From assembly GCA_016124895.1 (NCBI GenBank), contig WGMU01000123.1:1-35729 (forward strand): a stretch of 35,729 bases of DNA, in the 5' to 3' direction. Positions 1 to 9,042 of the stretch are shown one piece after another; position 1 is the stretch's first letter; every line of letters begins with the position of its first letter. This DNA comes from a bacterium (lineage in GTDB: Bacteria > Planctomycetota > Planctomycetia > Planctomycetales > Planctomycetaceae). A program made the position numbers and the translations under genes. The notes below the pieces were generated by a model. The model saw only the letters and a program-made list of their open reading frames with translations. It was not told the DNA's origin and made no database searches.

Positions 1-36
1 CTCGAACAATCCTCGAAAGGTGTTACAAAGTTCCAT

Positions 37-101
37 GATCGACGTCCTTGTCGAGCGAAGGGTGAGTACTGTCTCCCTTCATTCTCGCAGGGACGTCGAT
101 C
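37..101. other. Nested inverted repeat upstream of rnr
   Basis: Positions 37-47 and 91-101 are perfect 11-base inverted repeats. Inside them 52-55 pairs with 84-87 and 57-62 pairs with 75-80, leaving a loop at 63-74. The whole can fold as one long interrupted hairpin. It lies about 130 bases before the rnr start codon, so it may be a structured 5' leader, the terminator of a gene lying left of the window, or a dispersed palindromic repeat. No run of T follows either arm. The rest of 1-230 shows no gene. Confidence 0.45.
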
Positions 102-230
102 TGTCTCCTCACCAATCCAAAAGTGACAAACTCGAACTTAGCGACGTCGCGTAAATGCGTCGCCGCGTTGAGGCTGGCCGTTGAGCAATGTCGATTCCTC
201 ATTCCCCGGTTCCCCGTTACAAGTTGGAGT

Positions 231-2552
231 ATGACCTCTATCAAAAAACTGATTCTCGATTATCTGCGGCGTCCCGGTTACGAACCGATGCGGCCGCGAC
301 AGCTTGCCAAGCGAATTGGCGTTAAGAAGAAAGAACGAGCCCGCTTTGACGACTCGGTGGCCACGCTGATCAATCGTGGCCGGGTCGAACGCACCGAAGA
401 CGGACGTCTGATCGCGACCACCAAGGATGGCGACACCGCCGGCCTGATCCCCGGCATTCTGCGTCGCACAATGAACGGTGCCTGGTTCATTCCCGACCCG
501 GCACCGACAGCGGGCACCGACGGCGACGAGGCTTCCGGCCCGCCTGCTCAGCCGCTCGAAGACGTCTTCATTTACTCAGAACACCTCGCCGACGCGCACA
601 CTGGCGACCGCGTTTTCATTCGCCTGAGCAATCGTCGCCATGCTGGCGGTCGCCGCACGGGACGCGTCGAACAGGTTATCGAACGCGCAACTCGCACGTT
701 CGTCGGCACGTATTTCGAGGAGTGGAATCAGGGCCGCGTCCGCATCGACGGCGGCGTGTTTGCCGACCCCGTCTCCGTCGGTGATCCCGGCGCGAAAGGC
801 GCCGTGCCCGGCGACAAAGTCGTCGTCGAAATGATCCGCTTCCCCTCGCAGCACCAGTCTGGCGAGGCCGTTCTCACGAAGATTCTCGGCGTTCGCGGCG
901 AGCCTGGCGTCGACCTGCTGGCGATCATTCACGAGTTCGGGCTGCCCGACGAGTTCCCCGAAGAAGTGCTCGCCGAGGCACGCGATCAGGCGGCGGCGTT
1001 CGACGAGACCGACCTCGGCGACCGGCTCGACCTGACCGGCGAGACCATCGTCACTATCGACCCGATCGACGCCCGCGACTTCGACGACGCGATCTCGCTG
1101 CAGAAAATCGAGAAAGGTCACTGGCTGCTGGGTGTGCATATCGCCGATGTGGCCCACTTCGTCCGCGAGGGTTCCAAACTCGACGACGAGGCAAAGAAAC
1201 GCGGCACCAGCGTCTACCTGCCCGGCCGCGTGCTGCCCATGCTGCCGGAAACGATTTCGAACGCACTGGCCAGCCTGCAGCAGGGCAAAGTCCGTTTCAC
1301 AAAGACGGTCTTTATCGAGTTCACACCGGAAGGCGTGCCGGTCCGCACCGAGTTTCACCGATCGGCGATCAAGGTCACGCGGCGGTTTGCGTACGAGCAG
1401 GTGCTGCCGGTCATTCAGCATCCGGACGAGTTTCGCGGCAAAGTCAGCGAGAAAGTCCGGCAGCTTCTGCACGACATGCACGCACTGGCAATGACGCTGC
1501 GCCGGCGGCGCTTTGAACACGGAGCCCTCGAACTCTACCTGCCCGAGGTCAAAGTCGAACTCGATAAAGACGGCCGCGTGTCCGGTGCGAAGGAAGTCGA
1601 GCACGACGAGAGTCACCAGATCATCGAAGAGTTCATGCTCGCGGCGAACTGCGCGATCGCGACGGAGATTCGCGAACGGAACATCACGTTCCTGCGTCGC
1701 GTTCACGGCAGCCCGGATCCGGTCAAACTGCAGACGTTCGCCCACTTTGTCGAAAGCCTCGGCCTGGCGCTGAGCAATCACAGCAGCCGCTTCGAGCTGC
1801 AGGATCTGCTCAACCAGGTGAAAGGGCAGTCGTTCGAGCAGGCCGTCAACTTTTCACTGCTGCGGAGCATGAAGCAGGCGGAGTACAGCCCGGCCAACGA
1901 CGGCCACTACGCTCTGGCGGTTGAGAATTACTGCCACTTCACCAGTCCGATCCGGCGTTACCCCGACCTGACCGTCCACCGGCTGATCGATCAGATTCTC
2001 GCGGGGAAAAAGCATGTCGGCCTTGATGGAATGACGACGTTGCGGCTGGCGACTCACTGCTCGCTGACTGAGCGCCGCGCCGCTCAGGCCGAGCGCGAGC
2101 TGACGCGGGTCAAACTGCTGAGCTTCATCGCCGAACGGCTCGACGAGGTCTTCGACGCGGTCATCACCGGCGTCGTCAAAGCCGGCATCTACTGCCGCTG
2201 CTCGAAGTACCCGGTCGACGGATTCATTCACGTCACCGCGCTGAGCGATCGTGAGTACCTGGAATTCGACCGGGCCACAATGACGATCACCGGTCGCACA
2301 ACCGGTTTTCAGTACCGGATGGGTGACAGGCTGCAGGTCCGCGTCGCCACGATTGATCCCGACGAACGCGCCCTGAACTGGGAGCTGGTCAAGGGCCCGC
2401 AGCAGTCCGGCCGCCACCGCTCGCAGAACAAATCTGCAGACCGCCACGAGGCAGACAAGACCGGGCGAGCCAACCGTAACCGCAGCGCCAGCAGTTCGCG
2501 CCGCAAAGCGAGTTCAAAGAAGAAGAGCACCCGCCGCAAGCGGTCTCGGTAG
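231..2552 (+). CDS. rnr: Ribonuclease R (RNB-family 3'-5' exoribonuclease)
   Basis: RNase R degrades structured RNA processively from the 3' end and takes part in rRNA and mRNA quality control in the cytoplasm. The 773-residue product has the full family layout: an N-terminal winged-helix domain (about residues 1-65), cold-shock OB domains, the RNB catalytic domain, an S1 domain (about 640-720) and a very basic Ser/Lys/Arg tail. The catalytic Asp cluster TIDPIDARDFDDA lies near residues 275-287, and HFTSPIRRYPDL marks the end of the RNB domain. The ATG at 231 was chosen because the winged-helix homology begins there. An in-frame GTG at 123 would add 36 residues unlike the family. A GGAG sits only one base before the ATG, too close for a normal Shine-Dalgarno. 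Its neighbour converges from the other strand, so it seems to be transcribed alone. Confidence 0.95.
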   Translation: MTSIKKLILDYLRRPGYEPMRPRQLAKRIGVKKKERARFDDSVATLINRGRVERTEDGRLIATTKDGDTAGLIPGILRRTMNGAWFIPDPAPTAGTDGDEASGPPAQPLEDVFIYSEHLADAHTGDRVFIRLSNRRHAGGRRTGRVEQVIERATRTFVGTYFEEWNQGRVRIDGGVFADPVSVGDPGAKGAVPGDKVVVEMIRFPSQHQSGEAVLTKILGVRGEPGVDLLAIIHEFGLPDEFPEEVLAEARDQAAAFDETDLGDRLDLTGETIVTIDPIDARDFDDAISLQKIEKGHWLLGVHIADVAHFVREGSKLDDEAKKRGTSVYLPGRVLPMLPETISNALASLQQGKVRFTKTVFIEFTPEGVPVRTEFHRSAIKVTRRFAYEQVLPVIQHPDEFRGKVSEKVRQLLHDMHALAMTLRRRRFEHGALELYLPEVKVELDKDGRVSGAKEVEHDESHQIIEEFMLAANCAIATEIRERNITFLRRVHGSPDPVKLQTFAHFVESLGLALSNHSSRFELQDLLNQVKGQSFEQAVNFSLLRSMKQAEYSPANDGHYALAVENYCHFTSPIRRYPDLTVHRLIDQILAGKKHVGLDGMTTLRLATHCSLTERRAAQAERELTRVKLLSFIAERLDEVFDAVITGVVKAGIYCRCSKYPVDGFIHVTALSDREYLEFDRATMTITGRTTGFQYRMGDRLQVRVATIDPDERALNWELVKGPQQSGRHRSQNKSADRHEADKTGRANRNRSASSSRRKASSKKKSTRRKRSR

Positions 2553-2616
2553 GCTGCGTCTCTGCCCCGACGCCCAGGAGACAATTGTCACGACGGAGGC
2601 CCTGCCTGCGACTTCT

Positions 2617-3447
2617 TTACCCGAACGAAATCGCTTTGAACTTCTGGACCTGCTCGGTCAGCGCGATTTCGACGGGCAGGCGTTCCATGGACGACGCTCC
2701 GTAAAAACCATGCACGTTCTGCGTGCGCTGCAGAATGTACTCGGCGTCGTCGGGCATCGCGATCGGCCCTCCGTGGCAGAGGACGATGACGTCGCCGCGG
2801 ACTCCGCGAGCAGCGTCGGCAATCGCCTGCACTTCTCGAACGGAATCGTCGAGCGTCTTTGCCGTCTGAGCGCCGATTGAGCCCTGCGTCGTCAGGCCCA
2901 TATGAGCGACAACGATGTCAGCTCCGGCAGCGGCCATCTGCTCGGCTTCGGTCGGATTGAATGCGTATGGTGTCGTCAGCAGATCCATCTCGTGAGCCAG
3001 TCGGATCAGCTCGACTTCGGTCCCGTAACCCATCCCGGTTTCTTCGAGATTCGCTCGAAAGTTACCGTCGATCAGTCCGACGGTCGGAAAGTTCTGCACA
3101 CCCGCAAAGCCGATGTCCTGCACCTGCCGCAGAAACCAGCTCATCTGACGGAACGGATCGCTGGCACACACTCCGGCGAGCACCGGTGTGTGCTCGACGA
3201 TCGTCAGCACTTCGCTGGCCATCTCCATGACGATCGCATTGGCGTCGCCGTACGGCATCATCCCGGACAACGAGCCTCGTCCCGCCATGCGGTAACGGCC
3301 CGAGTTGTAAATCACAATCAGATCGATGCCGCCGACCTCTTCAAACTTCGCACTGATCCCCGTACCAGCGCCGCCGCCGACAATCGGCTTTCCCTGGTCA
3401 ATGAGGTTTCGCAGTCGCGTGAGGATGTGCTGTCGAGATTCTGGCAT
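2617..3447 (-). CDS. Phosphoenolpyruvate hydrolase-family TIM-barrel protein
   Basis: The 276-residue protein matches the PEP-hydrolase / TIM-barrel signal-transduction family (the domain also found in the plant Tm-1 antiviral protein). Recognisable stretches are the N-terminal [18 protein letters not shown], the [16 protein letters not shown] segment, the central [13 protein letters not shown], and near the C-terminus [18 protein letters not shown] followed by [12 protein letters not shown]. The family is named for a proposed action on phosphoenolpyruvate, but the reaction is poorly established, so the role stays open. The gene lies 95 bases downstream of glgC on the same strand and may share its transcript. 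This version is a stand-alone barrel; I see no UPF0261-type partner in the window. Start is the ATG at 3447. Confidence 0.85.
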   Translation of the reverse strand: MPESRQHILTRLRNLIDQGKPIVGGGAGTGISAKFEEVGGIDLIVIYNSGRYRMAGRGSLSGMMPYGDANAIVMEMASEVLTIVEHTPVLAGVCASDPFRQMSWFLRQVQDIGFAGVQNFPTVGLIDGNFRANLEETGMGYGTEVELIRLAHEMDLLTTPYAFNPTEAEQMAAAGADIVVAHMGLTTQGSIGAQTAKTLDDSVREVQAIADAARGVRGDVIVLCHGGPIAMPDDAEYILQRTQNVHGFYGASSMERLPVEIALTEQVQKFKAISFG

Positions 3448-3542
3448 GATTCCATTCCGTGTCTGACCGAAACCACAGGCACCCGAGCAACTGTGAGCAG
3501 CAGGCCGGCCGCGAGTGTCTGCGGCTTCCAGTCCGGCGATCG

Positions 3543-4775
3543 TTATCCAAACTCAGTAAAGGCGTCCATTGGCACAGCGACGATGCCGGACTGCGTCACC
3601 GTGAAACCGCGGGCGCGATCTTTCTCGGGGTCGAATCCGATTTCGGCGCCTTCGGGCACACGCACGTTTTTGTCGATGATCGCGCGACGGATTTTGGCGT
3701 GCCGCCCGACCTGCACTCCATTAAACAGGATCGAGTCGCGGACCTCCGCCCAACTGTTGACACGAGAGTTAAAGCCGACGATCGAGTGCTCGACCAGTCC
3801 GCCGGAAATGATCGCGCCGGGGCAGAGCACGCTGTCAAGCGCCCGACCCGCGCGGGGACGATCGCCACTCACGTCGGCAAAGACAGTTTTCGGCGGGGGC
3901 AGCGGCGGGTGATAGGTATTGATCGTCCAGGACCGGTCGTACAGATCGAGTTCCGGCGCAACTTCGACCAGATCCATATTTGCTTCGTAATACGCGTCGA
4001 GCGTGCCGACGTCGCGCCAGTAGTTAGTCGCATTCGTGTTCCGGTCACGGAACGGATACGCCAGCACGTGATCGGTTTCGATCATCGACGGAATAATGTC
4101 TTTACCGAAGTCGTGCGAACTGTCGCGTTCGGTGGCGTCCGTGCAGAGTCGATCGAGCAGAAAGTCGCGATTGAAAATGTAGATGCCCATCGACGCAAGG
4201 AAGCGGTCCGGATCATCCGGCATCGGCTCAGCCAGCGGCGGCTTCTCCTGAAAACCGGTGACCCGCATGTCGCCGTCGCACTGGATCACTCCGAACTGAT
4301 CAGAGTACTTCAGTTCGACCGGCAGGCAGGCGATTGTCGCGACGGCGTTTGCATCGATGTGCTGCCGGAGCATGTTTGAGTAATCCATCTTGTAGATGTG
4401 ATCGCCCGACAGAATGACGATGTAGTCCGCCTCGTGCTGCTCGATGGTGTAGATATTCTGGTAGACGGCGTCCGCGGTGCCACGGTACCACTGCTCGTCG
4501 ATGCGCTGCTGCGGCGGCAGGATGTCGATGAACTCGTCGAGTTCGCGGTGCAGAAAGTTCCAGCCGAGCCGGACGTGACGGTCGAGACTCGCGGCCCGGT
4601 ACTGCGTCATGACCAGAATGCGGCGCAGGTCGGAGTTCAGGCAGTTCGACAAAGTAAAATCGATGATCCGGTACGCCCCGCCGAACGGCACGGCTGGCTT
4701 GGCCCGCTCGCGTGTCAGAGGTTCGAGCCGCGTCCCTTTGCCTCCGGCGAGGATCAGAGTCAGCACGTTCTTCAC
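3543..4775 (-). CDS. glgC: Glucose-1-phosphate adenylyltransferase (ADP-glucose pyrophosphorylase)
   Basis: GlgC makes ADP-glucose from ATP and glucose-1-phosphate, the committed step of bacterial glycogen synthesis. The product begins with the nucleotide-binding motif [15 protein letters not shown], followed by [19 protein letters not shown] and [19 protein letters not shown] is the sugar-nucleotide/metal site. The C-terminal part is the left-handed beta-helix built from hexapeptides ([31 protein letters not shown]). I chose the GTG at 4775, giving 410 residues, because the motif starts within a few residues and a GAGGGA sits about seven bases upstream. The frame stays open to 4913, but that extension has no family similarity. 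The Shine-Dalgarno and start codon are duplicated in tandem just upstream (see the separate entry). The PEP-hydrolase-like gene follows on the same strand. No other glycogen gene is in the window. Confidence 0.95.
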   Translation of the reverse strand: MKNVLTLILAGGKGTRLEPLTRERAKPAVPFGGAYRIIDFTLSNCLNSDLRRILVMTQYRAASLDRHVRLGWNFLHRELDEFIDILPPQQRIDEQWYRGTADAVYQNIYTIEQHEADYIVILSGDHIYKMDYSNMLRQHIDANAVATIACLPVELKYSDQFGVIQCDGDMRVTGFQEKPPLAEPMPDDPDRFLASMGIYIFNRDFLLDRLCTDATERDSSHDFGKDIIPSMIETDHVLAYPFRDRNTNATNYWRDVGTLDAYYEANMDLVEVAPELDLYDRSWTINTYHPPLPPPKTVFADVSGDRPRAGRALDSVLCPGAIISGGLVEHSIVGFNSRVNSWAEVRDSILFNGVQVGRHAKIRRAIIDKNVRVPEGAEIGFDPEKDRARGFTVTQSGIVAVPMDAFTEFG

Positions 4776-4812
4776 AGTTGTCCCTCGAATTTTTTCACAG
4801 TTGCGCCTCGAA
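4771..4812 (-). promoter_or_regulatory. Tandemly duplicated glgC start region with 8-codon upstream frame
   Basis: Two 19-base copies, at 4771-4789 and 4794-4812 (17 of 19 bases identical, period 23), each contain TTCGAGG, a short spacer and GTGAA when read on the minus strand. The downstream copy supplies the glgC Shine-Dalgarno and its GTG at 4775. The upstream copy supplies an equivalent GTG at 4798, which opens a frame of eight codons (VKKFEGQL) whose TGA overlaps the glgC start as GTGA. This layout could couple or throttle glgC translation. It may equally be a neutral slippage duplication. What is seen is the repeat and the overlap; regulation is inferred. Confidence 0.55.
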
Positions 4813-5201
4813 ACGGTTTCGCACTCAGGAAGTCCAGCCGGCGGGATTGTATCGGCACGAGTTGTCGACGACACGTTGACCAGACGTTCTTCAGAAGTCG
4901 CGGTGCGGCGCAAGCGGTCCGATGTCGCCGTGTCTGTCCCGCGGAAACGCGACGGCTTGTTCTGTGCCTCCGAGACAGCGAAGGCGTCGGGAGTCTTTTT
5001 CGGTCAACGGAATTGCCAGCGTGACGACCTGCCGCCGTAAAAGACGACCGGCCCCGTCCCGATCGACTACGGTAACTCGGGAAGCCGTTTTCGACAGATT
5101 CCAGAAACCCGGTCGGCTTTGACGCAGAGCCTGCGAGTGTCGAACTTGCGTCACGCGGTGAATCCGCCGCAAGCCGCGCGTCATCTCACGAAAGCAGCAA
5201 C
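4813..5201. other. Divergent intergenic region between glgC and glycosyltransferase gene
   Basis: The roughly 390 bases between the glgC leader and the glycosyltransferase start must hold both divergent promoters. I see no gene, no riboswitch-like structure and no convincing -35/-10 pair. Confidence 0.5.
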
Positions 5202-6881
5202 GTGCCGTCCGAAAGTTTTTCAGGTCAATCCGCAGACCGAGCGTCGAAACCGGTGCTGTCGTGGCTGCGTGCGCTGATCGGGCCGTCGATTGTCTCTATC
5301 ACCGCGCTGGTCGCTGTCGCGTTGACGCTGGATCCCGCCGATTGTCGACCATCGCTGCCGGAAGGTCCGGGTCTGACGCTCGACGAATCCTTCAATGTCC
5401 AGATGGGGGTTTACCTGGCGCGCAGCGTTGCCGATTACGGCGTCGGACTGCTGCATCCCGACAGCGCCGCTGAGGTCTTCGGAGTCCACGGCTACAACCC
5501 GGATCATCCGCCGCTTGGGCGACTGTGGCTGGGTCTCGCTCACGATCTGGTTGAGTCGTCCGCGCCGGCCAACCTTTCGACTTACGCCGATACGATGCCG
5601 GTTCGCTTTGTGATTGTCAGCGCGCGAGTCGGCTCGGCAGTCGCGTTCGCCCTGACCGTTCTGCTGATCGGAGCCTTTACGGCACGACGCTGGGGACGGC
5701 TTGCCGGAACGTCTGCGGCACTCTGTTTCGTGCTGATGCCGCGAGTTTTCGGACACGCGCATTTTGCGGCGCTGGAGACGGTCATGAATCTCTTCTGGAC
5801 GCTGGCCCTGCTGACGACTGCGTCGCTCTGGAGTAGGACTGATTCGGCATCCAGACCAACCAAGAAGGCCGCCGCGCTCAGTGGCCTGCTGCTCGGCCTC
5901 GCTCTGCTGACGAAGATCCAGGCCGTCATTCTGCCGCCGCTGATCGTCGTCTGGGCAGTCATGTTCTGGCGAGTTCGCTCGCTGCTCCCATTGTTGATCT
6001 GCGGTGTGACGGCGACGGTGACGTTCGGTGTCGGCTGGCCGTGGCTGTGGCTCGATGTACCTGGCAACCTGGTCGCCTACTTCGCGCGTACGACGGACCG
6101 CACCCTTTTGCATGTCTGGTACTTGGGCGAACGCTTCGTCGACCGCGACGTGCCCTGGCACTACCCGTGGGTCTGCTTCGTCGCGACCGTACCGATCGGC
6201 ATCCTGCTGGCCGGCCTGCTGGGCTGCGGCGAACTGCGACAGAGTGACCGGCGTCGTGAACTGCTGCTGATTGTCGGCTCGATCCTCACGCCGCTGGTCC
6301 TGTTCAGTCTGCCGGGAGTCGCGGTCTACGATGGGGTGCGACTGTTCCTCGTCGCGTTTCCCGGCTGGGCGATTCTCGCCGGCCTGGGCACACAGAAACT
6401 CCAAGTCTGGCTGTCTCGCCGAGTGAAAAAGCCGACCGTCTGGACCACCGCGTTTCTGGCCTCGAACGCTGTCGGCCTCATCTGGCTGCACCCGTTCCAT
6501 CTGAGCTACTACTCAGCCGTAGTCGGCGGCACGGCCGGAGCGGCACGACTTGGCTTTGAAGCCAACTACTGGGGCGACGCGATTTCGCGCTCACTGCTCG
6601 ACGAGATCGCCAACGAACTTCCGCCCGGATCCCTCGTCGAATTCGCCCCGCTGATGCACCCCTACCAGCTCACCGAGCTGTACCAGCTCCCCATCATCGA
6701 GCGCGCTCAGATCCACCTGAAACCCTACAACACCGCCCCACGAGGCCCCTGGCTCCTCGTCTTCCACCGCCTCGCGGATGTCCCCAGCGAAGAACGACTC
6801 AAATCCGAAAACTGGGCAATCGTCACCGACGTCCAGCGTCAGAGAGTGAGACTGGCGTCCTTGTGGCAGAAGCAGCGCTGA
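5202..6881 (+). CDS. Polytopic membrane glycosyltransferase (PMT/ArnT-like, GT-C fold)
   Basis: The 559-residue protein has about ten or eleven hydrophobic segments spread over its length. After the first one comes an extracytoplasmic loop with the acidic pair TLDESFN and then NPDHPPLGRLWLG. An Asp-Glu pair followed by a His-Pro-Pro motif is the hallmark of lipid-carrier-dependent glycosyltransferases related to protein mannosyltransferases and ArnT. Such enzymes move a sugar from a polyprenyl-phosphate donor to a protein or lipid on the outer face of the membrane; the substrate here cannot be told. The GTG at 5202 is the assumed start and lacks a clear Shine-Dalgarno. The last codons (RVRLASLWQKQR) recur in a diverged copy at 7561-7599, beyond the next gene. 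Confidence 0.8.
   Translation: MPSESFSGQSADRASKPVLSWLRALIGPSIVSITALVAVALTLDPADCRPSLPEGPGLTLDESFNVQMGVYLARSVADYGVGLLHPDSAAEVFGVHGYNPDHPPLGRLWLGLAHDLVESSAPANLSTYADTMPVRFVIVSARVGSAVAFALTVLLIGAFTARRWGRLAGTSAALCFVLMPRVFGHAHFAALETVMNLFWTLALLTTASLWSRTDSASRPTKKAAALSGLLLGLALLTKIQAVILPPLIVVWAVMFWRVRSLLPLLICGVTATVTFGVGWPWLWLDVPGNLVAYFARTTDRTLLHVWYLGERFVDRDVPWHYPWVCFVATVPIGILLAGLLGCGELRQSDRRRELLLIVGSILTPLVLFSLPGVAVYDGVRLFLVAFPGWAILAGLGTQKLQVWLSRRVKKPTVWTTAFLASNAVGLIWLHPFHLSYYSAVVGGTAGAARLGFEANYWGDAISRSLLDEIANELPPGSLVEFAPLMHPYQLTELYQLPIIERAQIHLKPYNTAPRGPWLLVFHRLADVPSEERLKSENWAIVTDVQRQRVRLASLWQKQR
6843..6881 (+). repeat. Left copy of duplicated glycosyltransferase 3' end
   Basis: These 39 bases are the last 12 codons and stop of the glycosyltransferase gene. 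They match 7561-7599 with the final 21 bases identical. The pair brackets the nucleotidyltransferase-fold gene. Confidence 0.75.
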
Positions 6882-6977
6882 AGAAGTATGAACCTCAGCA
6901 TAGAATTGGGTGGTTCCACAGGCTGGCAGTCGTGTCCGACGATTGACGCATTCACTCTGGCACAATTGAGGTCACGA

Positions 6978-7553
6978 ATGATTTCAGCGCAGCAGGCCTA
7001 CATCATGCTCGGAAACCAAACGCTCTGGGAAACCGCTGCGCTGTGCGATCGAGTTCTGGGCGAGGCCGAGCTGGAGTATTCCATTTGTGGCGGTGTTGCG
7101 GTCTGCCTGCATGGCTACCAGCGGAACACAGTGGACCTTGACCTGGTGATTCGCCGCGAAGATTCGGTTCGCGTTCGCGAACTCCTGGAGTCGGCGGGTT
7201 TGATCTGGGATGAATCGGCCGCCGAGTTTCGGACCCAGGGAGGGGTCGCCGTTCAGTTTCTCCTGGCGGGCGAATCCGCCGGACGCGGCACGGGGATACA
7301 GATTCCAGAACCCGCTGGCGAAGAAAACGTCGAAGTCATCGAGGGCCTGACAGTGCTCAGGCTCTCAAAGCTGATCGAAATGAAACTCGCCTGCGGATCG
7401 GCCAACCTGCGACGCACTCACAAGGACTACGCCGACGTCGTCGAACTCATCGTGATTCGTCAGCTCGACGGTTCCTTCGCGAGGTTTCTCGACAAGTCGC
7501 TGCGGAAGACGTTCCGGGAACTTGTGCAACGGGTCCAGAGCGACAGCCAGTAA
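6978..7553 (+). CDS. Nucleotidyltransferase-fold protein (AbiEii/MNT-like)
   Basis: The product has the minimal nucleotidyltransferase signature: CGGVAVCLHGYQRNTVDLDL, with the Gly-Gly at residues 38-39 and the metal-binding Asp-Leu-Asp at 53-55. A later helix, LIEMKLACGSANLRRTHKDYADVVELI, is typical of the AbiEii-like and related uncharacterised families. These proteins transfer nucleotides to small molecules, proteins or RNA; some are toxins of toxin-antitoxin pairs. No antitoxin-like partner gene is next to it, so a toxin role is not supported. The ATG at 6978 (191 residues) is preferred because GAGG lies six bases upstream; an ATG at 6888 in the same frame would add 30 residues without family similarity. 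The gene sits between two copies of the glycosyltransferase 3' end, which suggests that it arrived by insertion or survived a deletion at this spot. Confidence 0.7.
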   Translation: MISAQQAYIMLGNQTLWETAALCDRVLGEAELEYSICGGVAVCLHGYQRNTVDLDLVIRREDSVRVRELLESAGLIWDESAAEFRTQGGVAVQFLLAGESAGRGTGIQIPEPAGEENVEVIEGLTVLRLSKLIEMKLACGSANLRRTHKDYADVVELIVIRQLDGSFARFLDKSLRKTFRELVQRVQSDSQ

Positions 7554-7560
7554 CAGCTTC

Positions 7561-7599
7561 CGGCTGCGACTCGCGTCGTTGTGGCAGAAGCAGCGCTGA
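7561..7599 (+). repeat. Right copy of glycosyltransferase 3' end (relic)
   Basis: In frame this stretch reads RLRLASLWQKQR-stop, against RVRLASLWQKQR-stop at 6843-6881. Six bases differ, but only one residue changes (Val to Leu); the others are silent, for example aga/cga, ctg/ctc and tcc/tcg. That pattern means both copies were once under coding selection. The right copy now has an in-frame stop just upstream (7552-7554) and no start, so it is a gene relic. Confidence 0.7.
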
Positions 7600-7658
7600 G
7601 AGAAAGCATTGATTTCCCGACAACTCAATTGCGTCCCCGCGTTCTGGAGCTTCGTTTG

Positions 7659-8903
7659 ATGTTTCGCATTCTCCCGACTGTGGTTGCTCTCCTGCTTCCG
7701 CTGATAGCAAACGCCGCCGATGACTTTGCGTTGAAAGACGGAGACACGGTCGTTTTTCTCGGCGACAGCATCACCGCCGCGCGGACGTACGGGGAGATCA
7801 TTGAGAACTACACGCTGCTGCGGTTTCCGGAGCGGCGGGTGAATTTCTTCAACGCTGGCTGGGGTGGTGACACCGCGGCTGGCGGAGCGGCACGGCTTGA
7901 ACAGGACGTGTTTTCCCGTGGCGCGACGGTCGTCACAGTGGCGTTCGGGACAAACGATATCGGTTGGGGGGGACTCGCCGATGAAGCACATCAGCAGAAA
8001 TACTTCGACGGGATCCGCTCGATCGTGGCTCAGTGCCGCGAGCGAAACGTGCGCGTCTTTATCTGCTCGGCCGCGGTCACAGCCGCCGATCCGGACAAGT
8101 CGGAAACGGCGGTTCTGCAGACCATGTGTGACCGGGGCATGCAGATCGCCCGCGAACTCGGCGGGGACGCCATCGACGTGCAACGCGGGATGCGCGAGAT
8201 CCAGCGCCGCGTCATCGCTGAAAACGAACGGCTCAAGAAGGAAAACAAGCCGACGACGATGCACGCGGCCGACGGAGTTCATCTCAACGAACTCGGCCAG
8301 CTCGCGATGGCGTTTACTATCCTGAAAGGACTCGGCGCACCGCAGGACGTCTCGTCGGCAACGATTGACTTCGAGGCTGCTGCCGTCGTGGAAACGGCCG
8401 GCTGTCAGATCAGCGATGTCGAACAGACGGTAGACGGAGCCCTTGAATTCACACGGCTCGATGAAGGTCTGCCGATCAACTTCGGGTTGTTCGGGGCTCT
8501 CAACTTCCGCTTTGTCCCGTTCCATTCCGAGCTGAATCGATACCTGCTGGCCGTCCGCAGTCTGCCGGCGGGCAAGTACCTGCTGACGGTCGATGACCGC
8601 GAAGTCAGCAAATACTCAGACAGCCAACTGGCGAAAGGTGTCAACATTTCGTTTGCCACAACGAACGCCTGGCAACCCGGCGGACCGTGGGACGCACAAT
8701 CGACGTCGCTGCGTTCCCTCACAGAAGCCCGCAGCCGACTGGCGACGTCCGAGCTGATGTGGAACGTCAATCTGAATGGCAGCGAACGTCGGCCGAAGAT
8801 TGCCGATCAGGTCGAAGCGATCGATGCGCAGTTGCAATCGCTGCAGCGAACCGTCGCCCGACCGATACCGTACCGGTTTCGCCTGAGTCACGTGGAGCCG
8901 TGA
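7659..8903 (+). CDS. Secreted SGNH/GDSL-family hydrolase with C-terminal extension
   Basis: A short signal peptide ([19 protein letters not shown], cleavage near ANA-AD) sends this 414-residue protein out of the cytoplasm. The SGNH blocks are all present: FLGDSIT with Ser37, NAGWGGDT for the block-II Gly, GTND for the block-III Asn, and the catalytic pair DGVH with Asp205 and His208. Family members are esterases or acetyl-hydrolases acting on lipids or acylated polysaccharides. About 170 residues follow the catalytic domain and probably form a beta-rich accessory domain. The ATG at 7659 is supported by GGAG nine bases upstream and by the signal peptide. A sulfatase gene follows 139 bases downstream, which fits a role in using esterified or sulfated polysaccharides, but that pairing is inference. 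Confidence 0.88.
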   Translation: MFRILPTVVALLLPLIANAADDFALKDGDTVVFLGDSITAARTYGEIIENYTLLRFPERRVNFFNAGWGGDTAAGGAARLEQDVFSRGATVVTVAFGTNDIGWGGLADEAHQQKYFDGIRSIVAQCRERNVRVFICSAAVTAADPDKSETAVLQTMCDRGMQIARELGGDAIDVQRGMREIQRRVIAENERLKKENKPTTMHAADGVHLNELGQLAMAFTILKGLGAPQDVSSATIDFEAAAVVETAGCQISDVEQTVDGALEFTRLDEGLPINFGLFGALNFRFVPFHSELNRYLLAVRSLPAGKYLLTVDDREVSKYSDSQLAKGVNISFATTNAWQPGGPWDAQSTSLRSLTEARSRLATSELMWNVNLNGSERRPKIADQVEAIDAQLQSLQRTVARPIPYRFRLSHVEP

Positions 8904-9042
8904 GCGTCTGCGTCTCGTAAACAACTCACGCGCGGTGCTGCTGTTTGACCCGTTCAACGCTGCGTGTGATACTCGCGCGTCCGCTTCAACGATTGCCCCA
9001 TGTCGGGCTCACTTCTTCCGGGATTCGCCGCGGAGTCAGACA

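Noticed and set aside
576-1781. A 401-codon open frame antisense to rnr
   Set aside because: It lies fully inside a gene with clear RNase R motifs. Long antisense frames are expected from GC-rich codon use; the protein has no recognisable domain.
2902-3912. Plus-strand frame of 336 codons across the PEP-hydrolase and glgC genes
   Set aside because: It crosses two well-supported minus-strand genes and has no domain of its own.
5220-6500. A 426-codon open frame antisense to the glycosyltransferase gene
   Set aside because: Composition is Arg/Gln-rich and repetitive, as expected from the complement of a hydrophobic membrane protein gene.
6978-7553. Toxin-antitoxin pair based on the AbiEii-like fold
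   Set aside because: No antitoxin-like gene is adjacent on either side, and the fold occurs in many non-toxin proteins.
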